The translations under genes and the position numbers were made by a program. The notes beneath the pieces were generated by a model. The model saw only the letters and a program-made list of their open reading frames with translations, did not search any database and had not been told where the DNA came from. From contig SFTJ01000052.1 in NCBI GenBank assembly GCA_004563195.1, forward strand, positions 1-18,904: DNA of 18,904 bases. The letters run 5' to 3'. Source of the DNA: a bacterium. GTDB taxonomy: Bacteria > Bacteroidota > Bacteroidia > Bacteroidales > Muribaculaceae. Positions 7,197 through 14,200 of this stretch are shown here, piece after piece; positions within the stretch are counted from its first letter, which is position 1; every line of letters begins with the position of its first letter.

Positions 7197-8126
7197 ATGC
7201 GACATCCCAAAAACAAAGCCGTGGGCGGCGTGAAACGCGTCGACACCAAATATACCCAATTCGTGGCGCGCGAAGAGATGGGTTTGCTCGACTTTGTGAT
7301 GAAAAAACTCGATGGCATAAGCCGGTCGAAAGCGAAATCGATACTCAGTGGTGGCGGAGTGCTTGTGGAGCACGAAGTGGTGACCCAATTCGACTTCAAA
7401 GTTCAGCCCGAGATGATAGTGGAGATAAGCAAGCATCCCGGAGGGTCGCGAGCACGATTCGATTACACCCCGTTTTTCGATGTGGTGTATGAGGACGACG
7501 ATGTGATAGTGGTGAATAAAGCCGACGAAGTGCTCTCGATGGGCGTGGGACGCAATAGCCTGAATATGAAAGACCTGCTCGACCGCTACTTTGTGGAAAC
7601 TCGCCAGCACTGTACTGCGCATGTGGTGCACAGGCTCGATGCCCGCACCACCGGGCTGATGATGTATGCCAAGAGCGTGGAAGTGCAGCAGATGCTCACC
7701 GCCGATTGGAAAAAGACCATCATCGACCGCCGCTATGTGGCAGTGGTGGAAGGCGAGATGGAGCAAGACGAAGGCCATGTGAAGAGTTGGCTCAAGGACA
7801 CCGACAGCATGAAGATAATAAGCAGCCGCACCAATAACGGCGGCAAATGGGCATGGACCGACTGGCGACTGCTCAAGAAGCACAATGGACTCTCGCAAGT
7901 GGAGCTGCATCTGCACACCGGACGCAAAAACCAGATAAGGGTGCACATGTCGGTGATACATCACCCCATAGTGGGTGACTATAAATACGGGGCACGCATG
8001 GAGGGCGCCAAGCGCATGTGTCTGCATGCATTTCGCTTGGCATTCCATCAGCCGCGCACCGGCGAGGAACTTTACTTCGAGACCCCATTCCCGGCTTATT
8101 TTAATTCGTTTTTCAGCGAGAAATAA
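7197..8126 (+). CDS. RluA-family pseudouridine synthase with S4 domain
   Basis: The 309-aa protein has an S4 RNA-binding domain (about 25-80, with ISRSKAKSILSGGGVLVEHE) followed by the RluA-type catalytic domain. HRLDARTTGLMMYAKS contains the catalytic Asp148 in the HRLD motif, and GRKNQIRVHMSVIHHPIVGDYKYG is the conserved RNA/uracil-binding block. It isomerises uridine to pseudouridine in rRNA or tRNA. The exact target (RluD/RluC type) cannot be set from sequence alone. The start at 7197 keeps a short basic N-terminus (MRHPKNKAVGG). It lies 50 bp after the barrel gene and 37 bp before the GH28-like gene, with no terminator seen between. Confidence 0.92.
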   Translation: MRHPKNKAVGGVKRVDTKYTQFVAREEMGLLDFVMKKLDGISRSKAKSILSGGGVLVEHEVVTQFDFKVQPEMIVEISKHPGGSRARFDYTPFFDVVYEDDDVIVVNKADEVLSMGVGRNSLNMKDLLDRYFVETRQHCTAHVVHRLDARTTGLMMYAKSVEVQQMLTADWKKTIIDRRYVAVVEGEMEQDEGHVKSWLKDTDSMKIISSRTNNGGKWAWTDWRLLKKHNGLSQVELHLHTGRKNQIRVHMSVIHHPIVGDYKYGARMEGAKRMCLHAFRLAFHQPRTGEELYFETPFPAYFNSFFSEK

Positions 8127-8163
8127 TCAAATATCATAAAAACACATACATAAACTGAGAAAT

Positions 8164-9324
8164 ATGAGAAAATCTTCGATTTTGATTCTTGCCGTGACTA
8201 TGAGCATGGCAATGATAGGAATCGGCAGTTGTAACAACGCAGCCGAGAACACCGAAGCACAGGTGATAGAGATAAGCGCCTACGGTGCTAAAAGCGACAC
8301 TGTGACCAACAATGCCGAAGCCATAAATAAAGCGATAGCCGAGGCACCCGACGGAGCAGTGGTGAAGATACCCGCCGGACGCTATATGACCGGCACCATA
8401 CACCTAAAGAGCAATGTGACTCTGATGCTCGACGAGGGAGCAGAACTGATAGGCAGCAACAACCTCGACGACTATGATAACTACCAGCCAACCCGCGACA
8501 TGTCGCGCTACGACACCGGCGAAGGCACTCGAAATGCCAATTTGGCATCGGACGAACGTTGGACCAAGGCGCTGATTCTCGGCGTGGGAGTGGAGAACGC
8601 CGTAGTGTGCGGCAAAGGCACCATCAACGGCCGCCATGTGGTGGATTCGCTCGGCGAAGAGTCGATGCGTGGCCCGCACACCATAATTATTGCCGAAAGC
8701 AAGAATGTGAAATTAGAGGGATTGCACATCAAGTGTTCGTCGAACTATGCTGTGCTTGGCTACGAGTTGGTTGACTCGGAAATAAGCGGTTTGAGCATCG
8801 AAGAAGGCTGGGATGGAGTGCACATAAGAGGTTGCGAAAATGTAGTGATAAAGGATTGCGACATCCGCACCGGCGACGATGCCATAGCCGGAGGCTATTG
8901 GAAAGGTATGAAGATAGATAATTGCCGCCTCAACTCGTCGTGCAACGGCATAAGAATGATAGAGCCGAGCGAGAATCTTGAGATAGGAAATTGCCACATC
9001 TACGGCCCCGGCGTGTATCCGCATCGCACCAGCGGAGCAGAAAAGCGAACCGGCACCATCTATGGCATAGTGCTCGAGCCCGGCGCATGGGGCGATGCAC
9101 CCGGACACACCGAAAATGTGTATATCCACGATGTGACTATCGATAATTTGCTGAGTCCGGTGGTCTATAGCATGGGCGAGAACAATACCTGCTCGGGATT
9201 GACCATCGAAAACCTTGTGGCAACTCATATCAGCTACAATACCACGCCGCTCAACCGCCAAGACTGCGTGCGCATGTGGGACAATATCACTATCAAGAAT
9301 ATGAGAATCTCGCAAGGCGAGTGA
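8164..9324 (+). CDS. GH28-like right-handed beta-helix lipoprotein
   Basis: The 386-aa protein has a lipobox GIGSC (Cys23). The N-terminal block SAYGAKSDTVTNNAEAINKAI is the polygalacturonase-type entry fold, followed by IPAGRYMTGTIHLKSNVTLMLDEGAELIG, then parallel beta-helix coils to the end. Family-like acidic residues are present at Asp217 (WDGVH) and Asp238-Asp239 (TGDDAI). The usual GHG histidine site is replaced by SSCNG, and NGIRM stands near the RIK-type position. By family knowledge it would act on acidic polysaccharides such as pectins or host glycans, anchored in the periplasm or on the cell surface. The missing His makes a classic galacturonase reaction uncertain, and a lyase-like or non-canonical hydrolase is possible. 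No susC/susD pair is nearby. Confidence 0.82.
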   Translation: MRKSSILILAVTMSMAMIGIGSCNNAAENTEAQVIEISAYGAKSDTVTNNAEAINKAIAEAPDGAVVKIPAGRYMTGTIHLKSNVTLMLDEGAELIGSNNLDDYDNYQPTRDMSRYDTGEGTRNANLASDERWTKALILGVGVENAVVCGKGTINGRHVVDSLGEESMRGPHTIIIAESKNVKLEGLHIKCSSNYAVLGYELVDSEISGLSIEEGWDGVHIRGCENVVIKDCDIRTGDDAIAGGYWKGMKIDNCRLNSSCNGIRMIEPSENLEIGNCHIYGPGVYPHRTSGAEKRTGTIYGIVLEPGAWGDAPGHTENVYIHDVTIDNLLSPVVYSMGENNTCSGLTIENLVATHISYNTTPLNRQDCVRMWDNITIKNMRISQGE

Positions 9325-9357
9325 TATTTGTTTGCGGCGCGGGTGGTGTTTTTTTGA

Positions 9358-9422
9358 CCGCGGATTTTTTTGTGGTGATTATAACCACGGATTTTCACAG
9401 AATTTAGGCACGGATTTTCACA
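9358..9422. repeat. CGGATTTT-word repeats after the GH28-like gene
   Basis: CGGATTTT occurs at 9361, 9388 and 9411. The longer word CACGGATTTTCACA is exact at 9386-9399 and 9409-9422. Similar intergenic phrases are common in Bacteroidetes as far as I know. No coding potential is seen. Confidence 0.55.
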
Positions 9423-9456
9423 ATAATTGTGATGATTCGTGCTTTGTTTTTGTTTT
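9409..9456 (+). terminator. near-palindromic hairpin with T-rich tail, probable terminator
   Basis: Bases 9409-9441 form a 16-position stem with one mismatch and two G-T pairs (core TCACAAT-A-ATTGTGA), followed by CTTTGTTTTTGTTTT. It probably ends the rightward transcript that includes the GH28-like gene. The one-base loop means DNA cruciform or protein binding is another possibility. Confidence 0.5.
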
Positions 9457-9475
9457 ATTGGATGATTTCGGTGTG

Positions 9476-9511
9476 GTCGGACGGGTCGGACCAGTCGGAC
9501 ATGTTAGACGA
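9476..9511. repeat. 9-bp tandem repeat, four units
   Basis: Four consecutive 9-mers run GTCGGACGG, GTCGGACCA, GTCGGACAT, GTTAGACGA, sharing GTCGGAC. A second, more degenerate set lies at 12459-12485, upstream of the cstA promoter. Both are intergenic. Confidence 0.7.
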
Positions 9512-9562
9512 ATTGCGGCGGTATCCAACCTTTCGGGTCGTGCTGCGGTGTGGTTAGGCGGG

Positions 9563-10669
9563 TTATTTTGCTTGTGGTGCGAATTTTATGCAGACGGGTC
9601 TTGGCACTTTTATGGTGTTGCCGGTGGGTGAGAGGGTGCCGGTTTTGCTGTCGCGTTGCAACACTTCGATGTTATTGTCGTCGCGGCAGGCTACGAGCAG
9701 ATATTTGCCGTTGGGCGTGATGATAAAGTTGCGTGGATGAATGCCGGTTTTATAATAGCCCACTTTCGATAGTTTGCCGTTGTTGGCATCTATTGCGAAG
9801 ATAGAGATACCATCGTTGACAATGCGATGAGTGGCGTAGAGAAAACGTCCATCGGGGCTAATAGTGATGTCGGCGCTGCCGCGACCGTTGGCTTCATCGG
9901 CTGCAACATCTTCGCATAGCGAGAGCGAGCCCGAATCGTATCGGAAGCTGCAGATGTGACCGCTGAGTTCGTTAAGCAGGTAAAGCATCTTGCCATCGGG
10001 CGAAAATGCGCTGTGGCGCGGGCCATAGCCCGGTGCTACCGAAACGTCGTCTAACACTCGCACACTGTCGCCGCTGATGTCGAGGCGATGAATACGGTCG
10101 GTGCCGAGGTCGTTGGCGAGCAGCATCTTGCCGTCGGGCGAAAGAATGGTGAAGTGCATGTGAGCGCTCTTTTGGCGAATAGTGTCAGGACCAACCGGCG
10201 CAGAAAATGCTATGTTGCGATAGTCGTCGGCGAGCGAACCATCGTCGGCAATATTATATATTCCCACAGTGCCGCCCGAGTAATTGGCTATGCAAAGGCG
10301 ATTGCCCGGAATCAATGCGATGTGACAAGGGTCGGCATCGGCAGGCACGGTGTTGATGAGACTTAGGCTTCCGGTGGCAGCATCGAAGTAGAATGCGCTC
10401 ACCGAGCTGTTCTCGCCCGACTCGGTAATACTATATACGTGCTGCGCATCGGGAGAGATGCACAGATACGAAGGGTTGGCTATCTCTGCAGAGTCGAGAG
10501 CTTGAAAGGAGCCGTTCTGCTGGTTGAAAGCAAAAGAATAGATGCCGTGGCTTGTGTCGTAGGTGTAGGTGCCCACGAGCATGGTGATAACATCGCTATC
10601 GGTGCTGCTTGCGCACGAAGCAAGTGCGGCAAGTGCAGCTATTGGTGCGTATTTGATATATTTTTTCAT
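9563..10669 (-). CDS. lactonase-type seven-bladed beta-propeller lipoprotein (6-phosphogluconolactonase family)
   Basis: The 368-aa protein has a lipobox LASC (Cys19) and a YbhE/Pgl-like beta-propeller (PF10282 type). It starts at MLVGTYTYDTSHGIYSF and carries repeated blade signatures: SPDGKMLLANDLGTDRIHRL, GYGPRHSAFSPDGKMLYLLNE, GRGSADITISPDGRFLYATHR, GIHPRNFIITPNGKYLLVACRDDNN. Cytoplasmic members hydrolyse 6-phosphogluconolactone. The lipoprotein signal places this one outside the cytoplasm, so another lactone, sugar or a binding role is more likely. Asp residues follow the lipid Cys (CASSTDSD), hinting at export to the surface, but this is inference. It is a single gene with its own candidate promoter. 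Confidence 0.85.
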   Translation of the reverse strand: MKKYIKYAPIAALAALASCASSTDSDVITMLVGTYTYDTSHGIYSFAFNQQNGSFQALDSAEIANPSYLCISPDAQHVYSITESGENSSVSAFYFDAATGSLSLINTVPADADPCHIALIPGNRLCIANYSGGTVGIYNIADDGSLADDYRNIAFSAPVGPDTIRQKSAHMHFTILSPDGKMLLANDLGTDRIHRLDISGDSVRVLDDVSVAPGYGPRHSAFSPDGKMLYLLNELSGHICSFRYDSGSLSLCEDVAADEANGRGSADITISPDGRFLYATHRIVNDGISIFAIDANNGKLSKVGYYKTGIHPRNFIITPNGKYLLVACRDDNNIEVLQRDSKTGTLSPTGNTIKVPRPVCIKFAPQAK

Positions 10670-10691
10670 AATTCAAAAATAGTTAGATTTG

Positions 10692-10724
10692 CGAATTTAC
10701 GCAAAAAAGATGGGTTGATGCAAA
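10692..10724 (-). promoter_or_regulatory. candidate promoter of the lactonase-like gene
   Basis: Read on the minus strand, TTTG (10721-10724) stands 21 bp before TAAATTCG (10692-10699), one base off TAnnTTTG. The leader would be about 20 nt. The -33 element overlaps the T-run of the cstA terminator, so the two genes are tightly packed. Confidence 0.5.
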
Positions 10725-10758
10725 AAAATAAGGCAAAATCGAGATGATTCTGCCTTAT
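10722..10758 (-). terminator. intrinsic terminator of cstA
   Basis: A 13-position stem with one mismatch (ATAAGGCAAAATC at 10728-10740 with GATTCTGCCTTAT at 10746-10758) is followed on the minus strand by seven T residues. It lies about 30 bp after the cstA stop. Confidence 0.8.
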
Positions 10759-10789
10759 GATAGGGGATATAACAAAAAATATTAGATTG

Positions 10790-12301
10790 TTAATCGTTTT
10801 TGATGTCGCGAGCGCGGAGTGCCGGGCGTTTAATCAAATACCATACTGCAATCAACGCCACGGTGGCAATGCCAATAGTATTGGCTACCACAGGCGCAAG
10901 GCCGAAACCTTCGTTTGCCAACAAGATGTAAGTGACGCACACCCAAGTCATCCACAGAGCGGGGATGAATGCAATAATGTCGTTCTTGCGACGCTTGGCG
11001 AGCCAAACCGACACGGCGAACAATGTGAAGACAGCCAAATCCTGGTTGAACCAGAAGAAGTATCTCCAAAGAATATCGAATTTTACGCACATAAGCACAG
11101 CACTGATGGCAAAGAGCGGAAGGCTGACAACGATGCGACGCCAAATCTTGTTCTGCTTGAAGTTAGCCATATCGGCCGAAATGAGTCGAGCGCTTCGGAA
11201 AGCGGTGTCGCCGGTGGTAATAGGAGCCGCTACAACGCCGAGAATAACCAAAACAGCACCAAACGATCCGAGCCATGAATTGCAAATGGCGTTGACGATA
11301 ATAGCCGGGTTGGGACCGGAGTTACCGCCATTGGTCATAACAGCCCAGAGGCGACCATAAGGAGTGGTAACATCGGCTGTAAAGTTGGGCGCAAATGCAA
11401 TCTTAGATACATCTAACGAATCGGCGAACTTAATGGCTGCGGCAGCCCAAATGAGAGCAATAAGGCCTTCGGTGATCATAGCACCGAAGAACACCGGTCG
11501 GCCGTGGCGTTCGTTCTTGATGCAACGAGCCATCATAGGACTTTGTGTGGCGTGGAAGCCGCTGACAGCACCGCAAGCTATGGTGATGCATATACCAGGA
11601 AGGATAGGCAGCGAACTGCCGGGATGGTGATTGGTAAATGCCTCGGTGATTTCAGGCATATTGCCGGGTTGGGTGAAAATGCCCCAGAATAGAGCAACAG
11701 CCATAATCATCAATGCGAGTCCGAAGATGGGGTACGCCTTGCCTATGAGTTTGTTGATAGGCAGCAAAGTGGCGAAAATGTAGTAAGTAAGTATGATTAC
11801 AATCCATGTGGTGGTGCTGCTGAGCAATTCGCTGCCGCCGGTAAGGTTGGCAAGCAATCCCGCAGGTGCCAATGTGAAGGTGGTTCCCACAAGAATTAAA
11901 AGTACGATGGTGATAAAGCGCATCACAAATCGGGCTGTAGTACCCAACTCGTTGCCGATAATCTCAGGCAGGCTTGCGCCGTTGTTGCGCAGACTTATCA
12001 TGCCCGACAGGTAGTCGTGCACAGCACCGCCGAAAATGCAGCCCATAATAATCCAGATATAAGCCGAAGGACCGAACAAGATGCCTTGAATGGCGCCGAA
12101 AATAGGACCGGTGCCGGCAATGTTAAGAAACTGAATGAGATAGATGCGCCAAGTGGGCATTTCGATGTAGTCTACGCCGTCGGCTTGCGTGTGGCAAGGT
12201 GTGGGGCGATTAGGGTCGGCGCCGAATACTTTCTCAATAAAAGCGCCGTAAATCAAATATCCCACTACCAAGAGTAGTGCGGACGTTAAAAAAGTTATCA
12301 T
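10790..12301 (-). CDS. cstA: carbon starvation protein A (CstA) transporter
   Basis: The 503-aa polytopic membrane protein has many hydrophobic spans and CstA signatures: FGAIQGILFGPSAYIW, FGGAVHDYLSGMISLRNNGASLPE, GFHATQSPMMARC, TGDTAFRSARLISADM and LWRYFFWFNQDLA. CstA proteins take up peptides and/or pyruvate during nutrient limitation. It is the shorter family form, without the long E. coli C-terminus. The reading frame stays open upstream to 12520, but the extension is repeat-derived and crosses the promoter. I therefore place the start at 12301, giving MITFLTSALLLVVGYLIYGAF as the first membrane segment. Functional pairing with the two dipeptidases nearby is plausible but only inferred. 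Confidence 0.92.
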   Translation of the reverse strand: MITFLTSALLLVVGYLIYGAFIEKVFGADPNRPTPCHTQADGVDYIEMPTWRIYLIQFLNIAGTGPIFGAIQGILFGPSAYIWIIMGCIFGGAVHDYLSGMISLRNNGASLPEIIGNELGTTARFVMRFITIVLLILVGTTFTLAPAGLLANLTGGSELLSSTTTWIVIILTYYIFATLLPINKLIGKAYPIFGLALMIMAVALFWGIFTQPGNMPEITEAFTNHHPGSSLPILPGICITIACGAVSGFHATQSPMMARCIKNERHGRPVFFGAMITEGLIALIWAAAAIKFADSLDVSKIAFAPNFTADVTTPYGRLWAVMTNGGNSGPNPAIIVNAICNSWLGSFGAVLVILGVVAAPITTGDTAFRSARLISADMANFKQNKIWRRIVVSLPLFAISAVLMCVKFDILWRYFFWFNQDLAVFTLFAVSVWLAKRRKNDIIAFIPALWMTWVCVTYILLANEGFGLAPVVANTIGIATVALIAVWYLIKRPALRARDIKND

Positions 12302-12339
12302 ATTAGTTATAAGATTGTTGGTTCTTGTAAAAATTGTTG

Positions 12340-12347
12340 CAAAGATA
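12340..12347 (-). promoter_or_regulatory. -7 box of the cstA promoter
   Basis: TATCTTTG on the minus strand matches TAnnTTTG exactly, 38 bp upstream of the chosen ATG. The -33 element is weak. This supports rejecting the upstream extension of the cstA frame. Confidence 0.6.
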
Positions 12348-12458
12348 AGCATTAATGTGCGAAAATGAACACTTTTTGTGCAGATTTGTGAGAGATTGTA
12401 ATGATTTTTTGGTGTGGGGTTTTTGGCGGTGGGTGGGGTCAGCGGATTATTCCGGTGG

Positions 12459-12485
12459 GTAGGACTGGTCGGACATATCTGACGG
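12459..12485. repeat. degenerate 9-bp tandem repeat, three units
   Basis: GTAGGACTG, GTCGGACAT, ATCTGACGG continue the 9-bp period seen at 9476-9511, including one shared exact unit (GTCGGACAT). It borders the tRNA-Pro-associated repeat cluster. Confidence 0.55.
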
Positions 12486-12490
12486 TTTTT

Positions 12491-12575
12491 GAAATGCTTT
12501 GCTGCGGGGTGGGGTACCAAGATTCACTTCGTTTTTTTTTGAAATGCTTTGCTGCGGGGTGGGGTACCAAGATTC
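12491..12575. repeat. 50-bp-period direct repeat containing a tRNA-Pro 3' fragment
   Basis: A 35-bp sequence is exact at 12491-12525 and 12541-12575. It begins GAAATGCTTTGCTGCGGGG and ends GGGGTACCAAGATTC. The GGGGTACCAAGATTC part is the reverse complement of the 3' end of the neighbouring tRNA-Pro. The spacer is CACTTCG plus a T-run. Confidence 0.85.
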
Positions 12576-12590
12576 GCTTCGCGCATCTTG
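12567..12590. repeat. tail-end hairpin, module 12561
   Basis: CCAAGATTCGC-TTC-GCGCATCTTG folds with one mismatch. Its first bases are the tRNA-Pro T-arm 3' strand. Matching hairpins are at 13862-13885, 14001-14024 and 14209-14232. Confidence 0.75.
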
Positions 12591-12662
12591 TGCCGCTGCC
12601 CGCGGGTTGACTGAAAACAAAGAATCATAAAGCCAGAACCGGCCATTTTTTTCTTTTTCTAC

Positions 12663-12699
12663 ACCTATGCTCACTCAAGCAAGCTTGGCTCACATAGGT
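12663..12699. repeat. inverted repeat inside tRNA-Pro tail
   Basis: ACCTATG (12663-12669) pairs with CATAGGT (12693-12699) around the dyad CAAGC-AA-GCTTG. The same element recurs in the other tails (13955-13991 truncated, 14305-14341). The central TCAAGCAAGCTTG also recurs in the otherwise different 208-bp module. Confidence 0.7.
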
Positions 12700-12702
12700 A
12701 TA

Positions 12703-12733
12703 TAAAAAGAAAAAGGTCGCTGATGCGACCTTT
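12703..12733 (-). terminator. terminator of tRNA-Pro copy 1
   Basis: A perfect 9-bp stem, AAAGGTCGC / GCGACCTTT with a 4-nt loop, is followed on the minus strand by TTCTTTTT. It starts 17 bp after the tRNA 3' end. Confidence 0.85.
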
Positions 12734-12750
12734 ATGATTCTTCTATTTCG

Positions 12751-12825
12751 TCGGGGTACCAAGATTCGAACTTGGGACCTCCTGCTCCCAAAGCAGGCGC
12801 ACTAACCGGGCTGTGCTACACCCCG
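12751..12825 (-). tRNA. tRNA-Pro (anticodon UGG), copy 1
   Basis: The 75-nt cloverleaf has acceptor CGGGGTG / TACCCCG with discriminator A, D-stem GCAC/GTGC, anticodon stem CCTGC/GCAGG with loop TTTGGGA (anticodon TGG, complement at 12788-12790) and T-arm CCAAG-TTCGAAT-CTTGG. No CCA is encoded, so it must be added after transcription. It is identical to the copy at 14393-14467. Confidence 0.96.
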
Positions 12826-12854
12826 AGGGTTGCTTCCTTTCGGATTTGCGACTG

Positions 12855-12885
12855 CAAAGTTAGTGATTTTTTGTGATTTTGCAAA
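12855..12885 (-). promoter_or_regulatory. promoter of tRNA-Pro copy 1
   Basis: On the minus strand TTTG (12882-12885), 19 bp, then TAACTTTG (12855-12862) fits the Bacteroidetes consensus. It lies 29 bp before the mature tRNA 5' end. Confidence 0.75.
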
Positions 12886-12974
12886 AATATTTCTGCAAAA
12901 TATGTATTTAATTTGCGATTTTGTTGTCTAACCGGTCTAATTGATGTTAAATAAAATTTGAATTATGTTAATTG

Positions 12975-13006
12975 TTTGCTGAATATAATAGCAGCACATA
13001 TATTTG
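12975..13006 (+). promoter_or_regulatory. promoter of the secreted hypothetical protein gene
   Basis: TTTG (12975-12978), 20 bp, TATATTTG (12999-13006) is a textbook Bacteroidetes promoter. Transcription would begin near 13012, which excludes any start codon upstream of 13026. Confidence 0.75.
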
Positions 13007-13025
13007 TTACAAAAAGTCTAATATT

Positions 13026-13679
13026 ATGCTTATGAAAAGGATTAGAACGATATGCGTGGCACTATGTGCTTTGTTTGGATTTGGAGTGATGAATGCTCAG
13101 GTGATGGATGCGTCGAAAATAGCGGTGGCTGAGCCTGAGTTTGATATGGATGCATTGTTGCTGTTGAATGAGACCGAGGCTGTGCCGTTGCAGATTGAAA
13201 ATTCTACTGTGCGTTCGACCTACGATATGGCTGTGGCACTGGTTGGGGTGGATCAGATGAATACTTATCATCAATTTTCAGGTGGACAGTCGCCGATTAC
13301 TTTGGCAAAAGAAGCGTTCAACCACGATTTGTATCTCATTATTCGTTGGTCGGATAATAGATTGAATCCCAATAGATTGATTCAAATAATGTCGGTGGAA
13401 ATCAAGAAAAATCGACGTATTTATAATGTGATGAAGACCAGTGACCTTGAAGGTGTGAAATTGTCGAACCAAAATTTGGTGAATTTCACTGCCGCTAAGT
13501 ACGGCGAGAGTTCGTATTTGATAAAAATTTCTTCCGATGAACTCAAACGCTATCGCGAGAATAACAAAAAGGAAATGAATAAGTTCGGCAAGCAGTTTAT
13601 CATTCGTTTTAACGATACTCGAGAGGGTAGAGTGACCGATACTGAGGCATTTTTGACTTTCGGTATTAGTTCGAAGTGA
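13026..13679 (+). CDS. secreted hypothetical protein
   Basis: The 217-aa protein has a clear signal peptide (MLMKRIRTICVALCALFGFGVMNAQ, cleavage near NAQ|V). A second ATG at 13032 is an equally possible start. The mature part has an acidic N-terminus (EPEFDMDALLLLNETE), then a mixed alpha/beta region with NHDLYLIIRWSDNRLNP, IQIMSVEIKKNRRIYNV, SSYLIKISSDELKRYREN and FGKQFIIRFNDTREG. I do not recognise the family and assign no function. It stands alone between the two 304-bp tRNA-Pro repeats, with its own strong promoter and terminator. Base composition resembles the neighbouring genes, so recent foreign origin is not evident. Confidence 0.85.
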   Translation: MLMKRIRTICVALCALFGFGVMNAQVMDASKIAVAEPEFDMDALLLLNETEAVPLQIENSTVRSTYDMAVALVGVDQMNTYHQFSGGQSPITLAKEAFNHDLYLIIRWSDNRLNPNRLIQIMSVEIKKNRRIYNVMKTSDLEGVKLSNQNLVNFTAAKYGESSYLIKISSDELKRYRENNKKEMNKFGKQFIIRFNDTREGRVTDTEAFLTFGISSK

Positions 13680-13714
13680 TGCTTGTTTGCTAAGCTGCGA
13701 AATGGTGATATTGT

Positions 13715-13747
13715 GGGGCGCTAAGTTTTTTTTGGTGCCCCTTTTTT
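13715..13747 (+). terminator. terminator of the secreted hypothetical protein gene
   Basis: GGGGCGC (13715-13721) pairs with GTGCCCC (13735-13741), one G-T pair, followed by six T residues. It lies 36 bp past the stop codon. Confidence 0.75.
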
Positions 13748-13749
13748 GT

Positions 13750-13799
13750 GGATGTTTTTTTTGAAGTGCTTTGCGGATGTTTTTTTTGAAATTCTTTGC
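13750..13799. repeat. 25-bp tandem repeat, two units
   Basis: Two adjacent 25-bp units (13750-13774 and 13775-13799) begin GGATG plus eight T residues, continue GAA, and end CTTTGC. They differ at three bases. The T8-GAAATGCTTTGC phrase is the same as in the 50-bp repeats near 12491. Confidence 0.75.
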
Positions 13800-13806
13800 G
13801 GCTGGG

Positions 13807-13992
13807 CGGGGTACCAAGATTGGCTTCGCTTTTTTTTGAAATGTTTTGCTGCGGCGGGGTACCAAGATTGGCTTCGCCCATCTTGTTCGCGCCTGCGGGG
13901 GTTGACTGAAAATAAAGAATCATAAAGCCTGAACCGGCCATTTTTTTCTTTTTCTACACCTATGCTCACTCAAGCAAGCTTGGCTCACATAG
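13807..13992. repeat. 48-bp and 138-bp tRNA-Pro-tail modules
   Basis: Copies of CGGGGTACCAAGATT start at 13807 and 13855, spaced 48 bp. The 138-bp module that follows matches the 192-bp tail up to CACATAG, where it is cut off and joined directly to the next TCGGGG at 13993. It therefore lacks the tRNA terminator part. The hairpin at 13862-13885 reads GGC-TTC-GCC instead of CGC-TTC-GCG. Confidence 0.8.
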
Positions 13993-14200
13993 TCGGGGTA
14001 CCAAGATTGGCTTTGCCCATCTTGAGCCGCGCCTGCGGGGGGACTGAAAATAAAAAATCCGTATTCCATTAAGACAGCTTTGCTGCCAGTTTTATTTTTG
14101 TGCCTATAACCGTCATTCAAGCAAGCTTGATGCCGCCTATATGCAAAAAAATAAGACCGAATAAATTCGGTCTTAATGAAATACAAATTCTTTTATTTCG
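13993..14200. repeat. 208-bp tRNA-Pro-tail module, divergent type
   Basis: The module has the same architecture as the 192-bp tail but largely different sequence. The shared parts are TCGGGGTACCAAGATT plus hairpin (14001-14024), a GACTGAAAATAAA stretch, the CAAGCAAGCTTG dyad, and the end TTCTTTTATTTCG abutting the next tRNA-like 3' end at 14201. It carries its own terminator at 14144-14174 although no RNA gene precedes it. Confidence 0.75.
14144..14174 (-). terminator. orphan terminator inside the 208-bp module
   Basis: The perfect 10-bp stem AAGACCGAAT / ATTCGGTCTT with a 2-nt spacer is followed on the minus strand by a seven-T run. The position relative to the preceding tRNA-like end equals that of the real tRNA terminators, so it probably served a tRNA copy that has been lost. 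Confidence 0.75.

Larger units (their letters stand above)
12561..12864 (-). repeat. 304-bp direct repeat, copy 1 (promoter, tRNA-Pro, tail)
   Basis: This block is about 98% identical to 14203-14506. Differences are a few substitutions and two compensating one-base indels in homopolymer or GC runs. It holds the tRNA promoter, the tRNA, its terminator and a 192-bp tail (counted tRNA end to tRNA-like end) that ends in a copy of the tRNA 3' end. Sequence outside the block is unrelated on the right, and shares only the tRNA-like GGGG on the left. Confidence 0.9.

Noticed and set aside
12302..12520. 73-residue N-terminal extension of CstA
   Set aside because: It crosses the TATCTTTG promoter box and runs into the 9-bp and 50-bp repeats. 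The first membrane segment begins at the ATG at 12301.
12447..12674. Small minus-strand ORFs starting MSIGVEKEKNGR in the tRNA-Pro tails (also near 13721-13969 and 14250-14320)
   Set aside because: The peptide recurs because the DNA repeat recurs. In the copy at 14203-14392 a one-base loss in the T-run shifts the frame after eight or nine codons, and the copies run into tRNA-like and low-complexity sequence. Coding is unlikely, though a very short peptide cannot be fully excluded.
12972..13025. 18-residue upstream start of the secreted hypothetical protein
   Set aside because: It overlaps the consensus promoter (12975-13006) and would place a polar segment ahead of a clean signal peptide.
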